DNA of 64,000 bases from Leptidea sinapis (GCF_905404315.1 NC_066293.1:1379001-1443000); one strand, 5' to 3'; counted from the first letter of the stretch, positions 33,804-44,850 are shown. Numbers and translations: made by a program. The notes: a model not told the origin generated them from the sequence alone.

Positions 33804-34435
33804 AAATTCAAATTCAAACATTTTTATTAAAAATAGGATGTGACATCACTTATTGAACGTCAAAAACAACTACCCATTTCAAAACGAATGCCTCAGACCT
33901 GAGAAGAATGGGCTGTTCTGCGGGCTTTTTTTTTTCATGAAAAAAATATGTTTACAAAGTAATATCGTAAAATTTAACTTATTATTAATTAATAGCTTGA
34001 GGGCGGTCACTCTATTTCCAATCTGTGGTATCATAAGTGGTATGAGAAAGTCATTTATGTTATAGTAACCTTACCAAACAAACGTTCTTTGGAATATCGT
34101 AATACCTTTGTTTTGAATATTTTCTGGGACCTTGTTGTAAAACCATAGGTATACATCGTCAAACAAAAGACTTATTAACTCAACTTAGCCGAGTAGTAGG
34201 CATTATAAGTTTAAGGTCTGTTCCTGCTGTACACAGTATGGTTATCTCATAACCATAATGTTTCTTACAAATTCATTTATGTACATACATTAAATTGTCA
34301 AGAATATATTGAGAAGCAACAGTCAAGATGATAATTTCTTTAAATTTTGCTCTCGCTCTTGGCGCGAATAGCCCTCTTCTGCAGCACAAATATTGTATTA
34401 ATATCGGCAGTGTTGCCCCATAGCAATATACCATG
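33804..34435 (-). mobile_element. Decayed LINE L4 3' fragment
   Basis: It parallels 11744-12398: AATTCAAATTCAAA tail, 'cttattgaacgtcaaaaac', 'gaatgcctcagacctgag', then the reverse of the C-terminal RT coding end (minus strand EIIILTVASQYILDNLMYVHK). Frameshifts and indels are numerous. Confidence 0.75.
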
Positions 34436-34895
34436 GGACATAATACTATGGAAATATCTAATAATAAGAAAGGTAGGAAATTCACGATATAAATTCGAGG
34501 ATTTTTATTCTTCATATTATGTCGCGATAATCTGTTTTCTGTTAAAAAAATACTATGTTCGAAATAGCAATGAAATAAGCTTTTCAATTATGTATAATAT
34601 ATATACACCATAGAACAAAAAGTTATAAAAAAACATATTGAAAACTACTTGCGCCGACAGGAATTCGCAAACTTGAACTGTGAGCTGCCGTGTATTTACA
34701 CGGCCCTATACGGGTGCTCGATTTGCGCGATTTTTGAATGCATTCTACCTTACTATTAACAATAATATTTTGTCTGAATTGAGCTGTAATGGATAAGTAT
34801 AAAAACAAGTATAATAATATTTGTACAATTTTATTAGGATAATAATTAATTAAAATTAAATTACAAAAAAAACTATTTTATTTACAGTTTATGTG
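34436..34895. other. No gene seen
   Basis: The only structure is an 8-bp stem at 34687-34704 (gccgtgta / tacacggc). Confidence 0.35.
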
Positions 34896-35165
34896 ACTCA
34901 GTATCGCTACATACATACAGATATCGCTAGACACAGAGAAACAGAATAAAAAAAAATGGAAACAATTTCATATACATTTAATGGTTTTATGAGTAAATTA
35001 TCTTAAATATTAATCTGTCATTTGACTAAGTATCGCAACATACATACATACAGATATCACTAGACACAGAGATACAGAATAAAAAAAAATTAAACAATTT
35101 CATATACAGTTTACGCTTTTATGAGTAAATTAGCTTAGATATCAATTTATCGTTTTACTTAGTAT
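34896..35165 (+). repeat. Tandem repeat, unit about 130 bp, two copies plus start of a third
   Basis: Units begin at 34896, 35025 and about 35157 with ACT(C/T)AGTATC. Each contains 'catacatacagatatc', 'agacacagaga', an A-run and 'caatttcatatac', 'tttatgagtaaatta'. It is non-coding. Confidence 0.75.
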
Positions 35166-35344
35166 CTCTGTAGTTAATTTTAATTGAAAATTTATCCAAA
35201 GTAATTATGATTAAATTGTAAAAGTACATCCGCTTACATCTCTTTTACTCAAATCCTAATATTCGTCATCTGTCAAACTTATCCATCTAAATCCTACAAT
35301 CTTTACTACGCCACTCATTCTTCATCGTTGCCCCGGGAAGCGAA

Positions 35345-35362
35345 CCTGAAAATTCAGGTTTA
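35345..35362. repeat. Inverted repeat in the 3' flank of the piggyBac gene
   Basis: Arms aacctgaa and ttcaggtt surround AA in a region just after the transposase reading frame ends; it could be a terminator-like or subterminal structure. Confidence 0.5.
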
Positions 35363-35364
35363 CA

Positions 35365-36785
35365 GTATATCAAGCGAATGATAATCAACCCAACACTCCC
35401 CGATATACAAGCCTACCTGGCACAGTCGATATATCTGCCTGACCTGGGTACGTTTATTGCGAGCCTTACATCTCGCGCAGTACACTCTCCTGTACAATAG
35501 ATATCTAAAGACAAGTCCCACGTGGAACTTGACCGTGCTTCAAATCTTTCAACACTTGTGGGATATTCTTGCGCGCCCGGTTTATTGTGCCCAGGACATC
35601 TGTACACCGGGTTTTCAGGTATCTTGTTAGGGGTATCTGGTTGTACCAGTTATCCATAACTAAGATATGCCCAACATCCAGATACCCATCCATAAGCTGT
35701 AATACAACTTTGGCAGTTGTGTTAGTGAACCCATGAACCGGTCCTGGGTGTATGGACGTATCCTTGCCGGTGTACAATTTGCTCCTGATCATATAGCCGG
35801 TGGCAGACTCGCACAAGTCGAAAGATTTAATGCCGAAACGAGCAGCTTTCGACCTTATACATTGCCGAAAGCTTAGACGACCCTTGCAAAGTAGCAAGGA
35901 CTCGTCTAGGCAGATGTGCTGCATGGGAATGTATAATTCCGAAAACTTCTTATTGCAGTGGTCAAGTATTGGTGCCACTTTGCAAATTTTCCGTGCATAG
36001 CCATGAACCGAACTATCTATGTCGCTAACAAAGTGTAGGAACCTTGTTAACAACATAAATTTGTTCCGGCTCATAATTTGCCGGAATCCTGGCATCCCCA
36101 TTACGCCCGTCACCCAATATTCCCCAACTCTGGCACGTTGATCGAATGACATGTATATAAACACAGCAAACAACCGGTAAAAAACTCCTAACGTCACATC
36201 TGTCCATTTCTCCAAATATTTTGGAAGAATGGCATTCATTGAGGGATTAGAGAATGTCTCAATATGCCGCTGTGCATATTTATTTGTCTCTGATGTTATG
36301 TGGGTCATAATATCCTCGTCCCAAATTTTAAGGAATATATCGGCAGGGTCGCCGGAAACGTATACTGGACCAGGACTTCGCTGGTAAGTTTCCTTTCGTC
36401 CGGAAAAACTCGAAAAGTCTTCCGTCCAATGGAAAGCATTACTAACATTTCGGACATGGTCATTTTGCCCCCCCAAATCATTCATTTCCTCGTTCATAGG
36501 TTCATTAAACAATTCCTCTAATTCTTCTCTTTCATTCCCAATTATGCCACTTGTCCCTACCACTTCTACACCTTGATGTAAGCGGAGTATTCTTTGACGA
36601 AGAGACTCGTCGTTCACTTCGATCTCTTCCTCCATCTCCTCCACCTCCTCCTCTGCAGAATCGGGGTCGCTACCGGAATCCGCCAAAAGCTGATAAATGT
36701 GCTCGTCGCGAAGAGGCAGCGACCGCCGAGCTTTCAAAATACGCCGCCCGCTGGTGGAGGTGGAGGGCGCTGTCGTAGACTGCAT
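35365..36785 (-). pseudogene. piggyBac-type transposase, internally deleted
   Basis: ATG 36785 opens 426 codons. Residues 1-110 are acidic and disordered, normal for the family. The DDE domain follows, with SNPSMNAILPKYLEKW, CLDESLLLCKGRLSFRQ (catalytic Asp near 294) and LVMDNWYNQIPLTRYL (Asp near 378). The frame ends at 35505 after HGQVPRGTCL. The C-terminal Cys-rich domain is still present in another frame just downstream (35490-35365: RVYCARCKARNKRTQ, YRLCQVGLYIGECW). The segment between, including the third catalytic Asp, is missing. A full piggyBac transposase is near 590 residues. Terminal repeats beside TTAA were not found. Inactive. Confidence 0.85.
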
Positions 36786-37759
36786 CCCAGCTGTCTAAAA
36801 ATATAGTGGTAGCTCAATACATTGCCCAGTAAGGAGGTAAGTCATATAACACAATAGAAGTCGATCCAAGCAAACAAAGCCAAAAACTAGATTTTCACAA
36901 ATGTATCATATATACAAAGTGATGCAATAAAAATACTCAAACGTAACGCAACATAAAAATTGTATTTATTTAGATATTTACAACTACAAAAAATGATTTC
37001 AAATAAGCAGTGTTCACAGCATAATTTATTGCGCCGGCGCGGCGCAGATGTTAGGACCCACACTTAGAACAATTGAAGGGTTTCGAGTTTCTACTTATCG
37101 CTTATCTTGGCGGCGTTGTTCTTGCACCGCTGTATTTCAACACCACTTATTTTTATTTACCAAATTTCGTCAGCAAAAATAATACAAATATCATCATCAC
37201 TTTACAGTCCTAAAATAGGAAAATTCGAAAGAAAATTTATTTTGAAAAAAGCTTCTCGTTATAGTGAGTGTGTATACGTTTTATATTATAAAAATAAAAA
37301 CAGAAACTAGACTTACACTTGGACCTGCACTGACTGTCGTCCGTGAAATTCTCCGTGGGCTCCCAATTTGGTGGAGAGTCCCCCCCGGGCTTGTTTCATA
37401 GGAAAATTTTAAATTTTCTTCGGACATGTCTGTGGAAAACGTTGCAAATGTTGCAAGAGAATAGGGACTGCGGTGATACTATCAAACATTTCAGATATAA
37501 AATATAATTTACTATCAAATATTTCAGATCAAAAATGTAGCACCCAGACTAAGCCCCACTCCCTTCCGACACGCACACATAGAAGATAGCGATTTGAATG
37601 TGTGCGTTGATTTTGGGAGGCCCCGTGTTTAGAATAGATTTTATGTCAAACTAGGATATATCGGGACAAAATAACAACTGAAACATATTTAACGATAATT
37701 TGTCAAGTAAATAAAGATATATTTCAACATGTTTCAAAGTAAACAAAAACAGTAAATCA
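36786..37759. other. 1 kb without a supported gene
   Basis: The upstream flank of the piggyBac gene could include its 5' end. Bases 37310-37440 are GC-rich with a C-run (ccccccgggc). Nothing definite. Confidence 0.35.
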
Positions 37760-38014
37760 CTAAAAATGAACAGACAAAACACGTGCATCTACATTTTTTA
37801 TTTTTGGTACGGTAAATTTTATATATTTAGTTTTCTTGCTGTTTAACAATAGGTTATTAGCGCTAAACCAGTACACAACTTCAGATAGAATATCGTTTAC
37901 TTCGTCATACATAACTTGGTCTCTTTCCACTTTGAATATCAGTGAAGTGTCGTCCGCAAACAATACTACCTCATGTATTCTTTTTATATACATAATATCA
38001 TATGAGCTATGCAA
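37760..38014 (-). pseudogene. LINE reverse transcriptase fragment
   Basis: Minus-strand translation gives VVLFADDTSLIFK, the RT catalytic motif, then YWFSANNLLLNSKKTKYIKF, the following thumb motif. It is an 84-codon fragment with no further RT domain on either side. Confidence 0.7.
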
Positions 38015-38149
38015 TAAAAATGATTAAGTAAGCAATGTAGGTATAAAATGTGTTGCACACTGGCTGCGTGGTTTTTTTATGTAAGAAACTTATACTTATG
38101 CTAAGTAAAGTAGCTCTTAAGAGGAATCATTTTATTTATTTATTTAATA

Positions 38150-38529
38150 CTAGTTGACCCGACAGACGTTGTTCTGTATATAATAAATAAAATAATGTTT
38201 TTATATAAATTTGTCAATAATATATCATAACATCAAAAATTACTTCGTAAAATATACACCCTGTTGTCGTAATGAAATTGTTTCACAGCAGAACTGTCAA
38301 ACCGTGCGTCAATAAATTCTTTCATAGAAATTATGTATGGACACATCAAAGGAAAAAGAAATTTGTTGTTTTTATTTAATTTAGCAGCATTTTCCTATTT
38401 ATTCCATATTATTTAAACCTTCTCTGGACTTCCACAAATAATTCAAGACCAAAATTAGCCAAATCGGTCCAGCCGTTGTCGAGTTTTAGCGAGACTAACG
38501 AACAGCAATTCATTTTTATATATACAGGA
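38150..38529 (-). mobile_element. Non-autonomous Helitron, 380 bp
   Basis: The reverse complement starts TCCTGTATATATAAAAATG after an A and ends GGGTCAACTAG before T. It shares most of its body with 10188-10540, including ctgttcgttagtctcgc and the 3' terminal 'acagaacaacgtctgtcg'. Confidence 0.75.
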
Positions 38530-38839
38530 TGTCCCAAAGTTATGGGACATGAAGGGAAAGTACCTTAAATATCGTAGATAGGGTATTTTACTGAAAGAAG
38601 ACTTTATGTTATTTTTAAAAGTTAAGTTTTTAAAGTAATTCTGCATTCAAAGATTTTCTAAAATCAAAGATTTTCTATAGACTTGCCCCGTCTGGAAATC
38701 GAACCGACGTAAATGTAAAAAAAACAACACCCCTACTTTTATGATGCCAATCGAAAGAATGGCCAAAAACTAATAACTCTTCTTAAGTAACATAGTATTT
38801 TAAAAGAAAGGAACAACGTAAAATTAATGTTTTCCTACT

Positions 38840-38950
38840 TGGATTGGTACGAATGGACCGATTAGATGGCCGGCCAGATCCCCGGACCTTACACCATTAG
38901 ATTTCTTCTTTTGGGGATATGTGAAAGATATGCTATACAAAAAGCGATAT
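38840..38950 (+). pseudogene. DDE transposase C-terminal fragment, part 1 (split by L3)
   Basis: Codons from 38840 read WIGTNGPIRWPARSPDLTPL then DFFFWGYVKDMLYKKRY, the last catalytic region of a Tc1/mariner-like insect transposase. The frame is interrupted at 38950 by the L3 LINE and resumes in phase after one target-duplication copy at 42360-42367. Confidence 0.75.
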
Positions 38951-41900
38951 TTTTTTTTTTTTTTTATGGAATAGGAGGACAAACGAGCGTACGGGTCACC
39001 TGGTGTTAAGTGATCACCGCCGCCCACACTCTCCTGCAACACCAGAGGAATCACAAGAGCGTTGCCGGCCTTTAAGGAAGGTGTACGCGCTTTTCTTGAA
39101 GGTACCCATGTCGTTTCGTCCCGGAAACACCGCACAAGGAAGCTCATTCCACAGCTTCGTGGTACGAGGAAGAAAGCTCCTTGAAAACCGCACTGTGGAG
39201 GACCGCCACACATCCAGATGGTGGGGATGATATCGTAACTTGTGGCGTGTCGTGCGAAGGTGAAATTCGGCGGCAGGAATCAGGTTGAACAGCTCTTCGG
39301 AACATTCCCCGTGATAAATGCGGTAGAAGACACACAATGAAGCGACGTCTCTACGCAACGCCAAGTGATCCAGCCGTTCACAGAGTACTGGGTCCCCGAC
39401 AATTCGAGCTGCTCTGCGTTGCACGCGGTCAAATGGATCGAGCTGATACTGGGGTGCGCCAGACCAGAGATGACAGCAATACTCCATGTGAGGCCGGACC
39501 TGCGCTTTGTAGAGCGCTAGAATGTGGGCCGGCTTGAAGTATTGCCGTGCTCTATTTATGACGCCCAGTTTCTTTGAAGCCAGTTTGGCTTTGCCCTCCA
39601 GATGGCCACGGAATTGGCAATTGCTCGAGATTTCGAGACCCAGTATTCCGATACTAGGCGAGGCTTTAAGGGAAGTGTTCTCGAAGAGCGGTGATACGGC
39701 AAATGGGGTTTTTTTAGTGGTAAACGCGCAAACTTGAGTCTTCTGGGGGTTAAATTGGACAAGGTTCAACTTACCCCATTCCGCGACCTTCTCGAGAGAG
39801 GACTCGATATAAGACACAAGTTTCACCCGGCACTGGTCGACGTTTTCCCGAGAGAGACCTGCATGGCCCGTGTATACGGCATCACCAGTGCTGTCGTCTG
39901 CATAGCAATGCATGTTGGCGGTGTCCAACATATCATTGATATGCAGAAGAAACAGCGTGGGAGATAGCACACAGCCTTGGGGCACTCCAGCGTTCACGGG
40001 CTTGGGATTCGAGCAATAACCGTCGATAACGACCTGTATGCTGCGCCCAGTGAGGAAGCTGGAGGTCCACTTGCATAAGCTCTCGGGAAGCCCAAATGAT
40101 GGAAGTTTTGCGAGGAGCGCCTTGTGCCATACACGATCAAAGGCCTTCGCTATATCCAGACCAACTGCCAGGCCTTCCCCCTTGCTTTCAATAGCCGCCG
40201 CCCATCTGTGTGTTAGGTATACCAGAAGATCGCCAGTCGACCGACCATGGCGAAAGCCGTACTGCCGGTCGTTGATCAACTGGTGACCCTCAAGGTATAC
40301 CAAGAGCTGGCGGTTAATTATGCTCTCCATAATTTTGGAGAGTAGGGAGGTAATAGCAGTAGGCCTGTAGTTTGCCGGATCCGAACTGTCTCCTTTTTTT
40401 GGGATCGGATGGACAAGGGCTGACTTCCATGAATCAGGGACTACGCCTTTTGAATAAGAGTGCCGGAATAAACGCGTTAGCACCGGCGTCAACTCAGGAG
40501 CACACGTTCTAAGCACGATTGGAGAAATGCCATCCGGCCCGCTCGACTTCCTGACGTCCAACGAAAACAGAGCTCGCCTAACTGTTTTCTGTCGGAACTG
40601 TACTTCAGGCATGGAGCTCTGACACCGCGGGATGGTCGGCGGTGTTTTTTCGTTGTCGTCAAGAGTCGAGTTGGAGGAAAAAAGAGTGCACAGGAGATCG
40701 GCTTTCTCTTTTGCCGTATGGGCCAGGGTGTCATTCCTCATGTGCAACGGCGGCATGGACGGCAGGTTGAAGTTACCAAGAGCAGCTTTCGACAACGACC
40801 AGAACTTGCGTGTTCCGGTCGGGTAACTGGAAAGCTGCTCGCCAATTTTGACGACGTGCTTCGATTTCGCACGGGCGATTTGCCGCTTAAAAAATCTGGA
40901 GGCACGGTTATATTTCCTCTTCAGAACTTTGCAGTTCGGATCCTTTGAGCCCAGCGCCGCAACCCAAGTTCGATACGCCTGTTTTTTGCAGTCAGATGCT
41001 GCTTTAACTGACGCATCGAACCAGGGCTGTGATCTGCCACCGATCGGTACTACAGAGCTTGGTATAAAAATATCCATGCCCTGCAGTATCACATCGGCTA
41101 CTGCAACGGCGCAGGCACTAGGATCATCTGAAAGGAAACAAACCCTGCCCCAAGGGTAGGATGCAAAAAAGGAACGCATCCTATCCCAATCTGCTGACTT
41201 GTAGTGCCAAACGCGGCGGGTCGCTGGTGGTCTGCGACGTTGGCGTTGGATAGGCACTACACTCCTGACCAGGCAATGGTCGGACGTTCCGAGAGGGGCG
41301 TCGACAGAGACCTGGTAACCATCGGGATGTGTAGTCAGCAGAAGATCTAATAAGGACATGTGGCTATCCACATCCGGGAGCCGCGTCGGTGACTCAACCA
41401 ATTGGGACAGACCATACGCCAATGCAAAATTATGCACAGATCGCCCTGCGTAGTCTGTGGTACGTGATCCAAGCCATTCGGCATTGTGCCCGTTGAAATC
41501 ACCCAAGACCACGATTTCAGCGGAGGGGATCTGAGCAAGCACGTCATCAAATGCCGCTTGAACGCAGCCCATGAGGTGATCCGTTTCTGCGTTACCACTA
41601 TGGGACCTGTAGACACACGCATAGATGCGGACGCGGTCCTCTAAATCTACGCGGAGCCAGAGAGTAGACAGGCCCCTACCCTCAAAATTGCCGAGACGGC
41701 GACAGCAGATATCCTCCCTAACGTACACACATACCCCGGCATGAGGCATGAAATTATGCTCAATTTTGTACCCGGGGTACGTTAAATATGACGTATCGCT
41801 AGGTCGAGATATCTGCGTCTCCGTAAGGAAACACAAGGCTGGCTGCGCCGTCTCAAGGTGGTGGTGGACGGCGTTTAAGTTGGAGTGAATTCCCCGGATG

Positions 41901-42359
41901 TTACAAAAGTCCACATTAAGCGTGGAGCGGGGTGCCGTGGTGTTGCTGCCCTGTTTGTCCTGTGACATACGCGGTACTGTGCCCTCCCCAGAATACGAGG
42001 GGCAGCCCGAGCGCGAATGCTCGGGGAGGGATTCTCCGGCTCTACAAGAGCCGGTACCCTCCTGGGGTAATTTATTTTTTAGGACCGCTCTCATATTTTG
42101 TTGGGGGGGGGGGGAAGGACGGGGGGGAATGGCCTCCGGTCCTCGACACTAACCTATGCGAAACATAGCGGCACTAGGCCGCTACTTCAGGCCGGTATTC
42201 TGTGCGAGTGTGGTAAGTAACCCGGACGAGTCTGGTCCGATTGTGCTGACGTCATAAGGCAGCAGCGTGACTCTCCCACTTTCAAAAAGCCCGTAGTCAC
42301 CTCTTACGACACCCTTGGACCTGGGACTACCCTATTCTTTTTACGCCCCGAGGCAGCAC
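38951..42359 (-). mobile_element. Full-length L3 LINE, 3.4 kb, with 8-bp TSD
   Basis: The target duplication agcgatat lies at 38943-38950 and 42360-42367. The minus-strand element has a 265-bp 5' UTR, one long polymerase ORF and a 3' end with a 15-A tail. At least five truncated tails of the same family occur in the window (5542, 9472, 12688, 14262, 15494) plus two internal fragments (60220, 62788). The intact ORF and short exact duplication suggest recent insertion. No ORF1 is seen upstream of the polymerase. Confidence 0.9.
39014..42094 (-). CDS. L3 LINE endonuclease-reverse transcriptase, 1026 aa, intact
   Basis: After a Ser/Gly-rich leader of about 55 residues, the endonuclease domain reads NVDFCNIRGIHSNLNAV, TETQIS, GDFNGHN (198-201 for GDFN) and GTSDHCLV. 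The RT domain has YRPTAITSLLSKIMES, FRHGRSTGDLL, VGLDIAKAFDRVWH, GVPQGCVLSPTLF and catalytic YADD at residues 731-734 (39904-39893). The C-terminal region contains MEYCCHLWSGAPQYQLDPFD and a run of basic residues. There is no RNase H domain and no internal stop. It belongs to the Jockey/CR1-like group on motif style. The first ATG of the open frame (42094) is used; a later ATG near 41960 (MSQDKQGSN) is also possible. Confidence 0.92.
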   Translation of the reverse strand: MRAVLKNKLPQEGTGSCRAGESLPEHSRSGCPSYSGEGTVPRMSQDKQGSNTTAPRSTLNVDFCNIRGIHSNLNAVHHHLETAQPALCFLTETQISRPSDTSYLTYPGYKIEHNFMPHAGVCVYVREDICCRRLGNFEGRGLSTLWLRVDLEDRVRIYACVYRSHSGNAETDHLMGCVQAAFDDVLAQIPSAEIVVLGDFNGHNAEWLGSRTTDYAGRSVHNFALAYGLSQLVESPTRLPDVDSHMSLLDLLLTTHPDGYQVSVDAPLGTSDHCLVRSVVPIQRQRRRPPATRRVWHYKSADWDRMRSFFASYPWGRVCFLSDDPSACAVAVADVILQGMDIFIPSSVVPIGGRSQPWFDASVKAASDCKKQAYRTWVAALGSKDPNCKVLKRKYNRASRFFKRQIARAKSKHVVKIGEQLSSYPTGTRKFWSLSKAALGNFNLPSMPPLHMRNDTLAHTAKEKADLLCTLFSSNSTLDDNEKTPPTIPRCQSSMPEVQFRQKTVRRALFSLDVRKSSGPDGISPIVLRTCAPELTPVLTRLFRHSYSKGVVPDSWKSALVHPIPKKGDSSDPANYRPTAITSLLSKIMESIINRQLLVYLEGHQLINDRQYGFRHGRSTGDLLVYLTHRWAAAIESKGEGLAVGLDIAKAFDRVWHKALLAKLPSFGLPESLCKWTSSFLTGRSIQVVIDGYCSNPKPVNAGVPQGCVLSPTLFLLHINDMLDTANMHCYADDSTGDAVYTGHAGLSRENVDQCRVKLVSYIESSLEKVAEWGKLNLVQFNPQKTQVCAFTTKKTPFAVSPLFENTSLKASPSIGILGLEISSNCQFRGHLEGKAKLASKKLGVINRARQYFKPAHILALYKAQVRPHMEYCCHLWSGAPQYQLDPFDRVQRRAARIVGDPVLCERLDHLALRRDVASLCVFYRIYHGECSEELFNLIPAAEFHLRTTRHKLRYHPHHLDVWRSSTVRFSRSFLPRTTKLWNELPCAVFPGRNDMGTFKKSAYTFLKGRQRSCDSSGVAGECGRR

Positions 42360-42367
42360 AGCGATAT

Positions 42368-42480
42368 GAGAACGTGGGCGAGTTACAAACAGAATTGTGC
42401 CATATCATATCGAGTATTCACTATAAAATGATAAGAAAATCAACAGGCAGCGGACTCATTAAAGTATTGGCGATTTGCGT
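42368..42480 (+). pseudogene. DDE transposase C-terminal fragment, part 2
   Basis: Continuation of the frame broken at 38950: ENVGELQTELCHIISSIHYK and, further on, VLAICVRQEGSHAWLN, matching the usual C-terminal end of this transposase type. Only the last quarter of the enzyme is present in total. Confidence 0.7.
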
Positions 42481-42891
42481 AAGACAGGAGGGATCACACG
42501 CATGGCTTAACAATATATACCCGAACAGTCCGACAGAGAATATTTCCTTGTCATTCAGTTTCCAAAATTTCTGTTAACTTTTGAAAGAGAAAATTGTAAA
42601 GAATGAAGCCCCGATTTTTTAGTCTTAACTCACGATTCTTACTCGGAGCTGCAGTTGTCCCTGTCGCACTAATGACTGTCTCGCCCGCGTTAGCGTGACA
42701 GAAAAAATTCTTTTAGAATACTTAAGTCTGCGAAAGGGCTCAGCTAATGTAACCTCTTAAAGGCCTTTTCATCCTTGAAATACTACTTTCAACTTCCACA
42801 CCTCCAAGAGTGTGGGAAGCATAAAGGCGTCCGTCTGAGCACATGTACGTTGCGGATTTAAATTATAAAATTCCGTAAATAATAGGGATTA
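42481..42891. other. No gene seen
   Basis: Downstream of the transposase fragment; nothing recognised before the mariner terminal repeat at 42892. Confidence 0.35.
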
Positions 42892-43936
42892 GGGGCTAAA
42901 GTATTAAATTGCTATTTTATTGTAATAGGTACTTCGAATTGACATACAACCTTCATGGTTTGAGATATTCGAGAGAAACTTTTTTCGCATGGTACCTATG
43001 TATTTCTTCTTTTAAAAAATGTGCAACATTCGATTATCGACTTTCAGTTGTTTTTTTTTTATTCAGCTTAGACAAGATGGATACTACGAAAATCCGAGAG
43101 ATTTTTGAAGAGTTTCGACGCGGAACTAACGCGGCAGAATCAGCTCGCAATAGCAATGTTGCGTTTGGAGAGGTGACTGCTAATGAACGCACGCGATTTT
43201 GGTTTAAACGCTTTCGTGATGAAAACTTTGATTTGAAGAACGAACCTCGTGGAAGAGCGCCCACACAGGTGAATAACTATGAATTGAAAGAGATGGTGGA
43301 AGCCGATCCGATCCAAAAAAGGGGGCCTCATGATTTGACTGCAGAAACAAACGTTTGTTGTCTTTATTATATATAGCCGTAAGCGAAAAATGTAATGGCT
43401 GACCGCAGGTCAAATGCCGCAAAAGTATCCTAAGGCAAAGCTTACCAATAAAAAGGTTTTGGTAACTGTTTGGTGATCTCAGCATGGTGTTATACACTAT
43501 AACTTCTCCGATCTGGTCCAGCAATAAAGGCAGATGTCTACTGTACCAAGCTCCGAAAAATGATAGCAAAATTAGCAGTAAAACAACCCCGACTCATGAA
43601 TTGGTCTTCAGCATTATTGCTCCATGATAACGCGAGACCTCATACAGTACTAGAAACCGTTTTAACTGTACAGGAACTGCAGTTAGAAACCATTCGTCAC
43701 CCTCCATATTCGCCTGACCTTGCTCCAATGGACTACCATTGTTTTCGGGATTCGGACAATTTTCTACGTGATAAAAAGTTTTCTTATCAGGAGGCAGCAC
43801 GAAATACTTTCACACAGTTTGTCGAATCTAGATCATCACAGTTCTATTGTAAAGGCATTAATGACCTTCTTATTACATAATGGTAATTATATTGATTAAA
43901 TAAAAATGTTAAAAAAAACGAATTTTAATTTTTCAG
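42892..43936 (+). mobile_element. Mariner element relic, right end lost
   Basis: The left terminal repeat begins GGGGCTAAAGTATTAAATTG after TA (42890-42891). Its partner type is the remnant at 19860-19882. Coding decay is described separately. The sequence stops matching a mariner 3' end at about 43936, before the right terminal repeat. Confidence 0.75.
43076..43880 (+). pseudogene. Mariner transposase pseudogene
   Basis: ATG 43076 begins MDTTKIREIFEEFRRGTNAA, a mariner DNA-binding domain with FWFKRFRDENFDLKNEPRGR. The frame then decays at about 43376 after DLTAETNVCC. The catalytic part resumes at 43560 with LLHDNARPHT (second Asp) and RHPPYSPDLAPMDYHCF (third Asp), ending with FYCKGINDLLIT. 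The segment with the first catalytic Asp is deleted. Dead. Confidence 0.85.
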
Positions 43937-44619
43937 TAGGTACCTACCTAATAGATTAATTATCATTCATAATAATATATGATGATAGTCTGTAGGACGA
44001 TACTCTAATAAAATCACAAATGGTAAATTCAAATTGTAATTTATGTATTTCTTTGAGGATTTTATTATAGAAACAGATACTGTATTCTAAACTATTTATT
44101 TATTTTCGTAAGTCTTGTGTGAATCAGTGCAAGATTATTTTTATTTCTAGTGTTATTCTAGTTGATGGGGTTTTTTTTAAAACAATCTATATTTTTATGA
44201 AAAAATATTAGGTTTTCAAATATATATTTATATAGAATTGTTAATATTGTGATCTCATTACAAGATGTTGCTTGATAGTCGACAGCAAACTACCACCACT
44301 ACTTAACCACATGGCTTGTCTTTTATTAAGATAACTTTGTAGCATAACATAACACCTGTTGCCTCTCTGTAGAGTCACAAAATAATACACCTCTGTGTGT
44401 GACAAATAATGATTCCATTAAATGCTCATTTTACATGTTATTTTTTTCAGTTCTTTCTAATAATTGTTATTCAGTATTTCATAGTATTGATTCTTGCATT
44501 ATATAAATTTTATTATTATAAGTTACAGTACATCTATTTGTATTATAACTAGGTATGTAACGATTTAAAAAGAGAAATTACTAGTTATTGACATTCAATA
44601 AGTGATTTGAAAACCCTAT
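43937..44619. other. No gene seen
   Basis: AT-rich, possibly intronic to zinc-finger locus B if its exons are linked as proposed. Confidence 0.35.
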
Positions 44620-44850
44620 CATTATCATCAGCTGGAAGATGTCCCCTGCTGGACAAAGATCTCCATGACATTCGGTCCTATGCTGCCCTCATCCAACGTA
44701 TAAGATTGGTGATGTTGACCAGATTGTCAATCCATCTTGTGGGGGGCCTACCAATTACCTACCACCGGCCATCTGTCTGTAATACTATGTGCCCTGCCCA
44801 CTGCCACTTCAGTTTCAGTCATTTGGGCTATGTAAATTTAAAAACCATAT
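44620..44850 (+). mobile_element. LINE 3' end fragment (ctgctggacaaag family)
   Basis: Contains 'atcatcagctggaagatgtc' and 'cctgctggacaaag', 'gccctgcccactgccacttc', a known style of moth LINE 3' end. The same family occurs at 56620-56890. Confidence 0.65.

Noticed and set aside
40848..41159. Plus-strand frames across the L3 LINE (several of 65-103 codons)
   Set aside because: All are shadows of the 1026-codon minus-strand polymerase.
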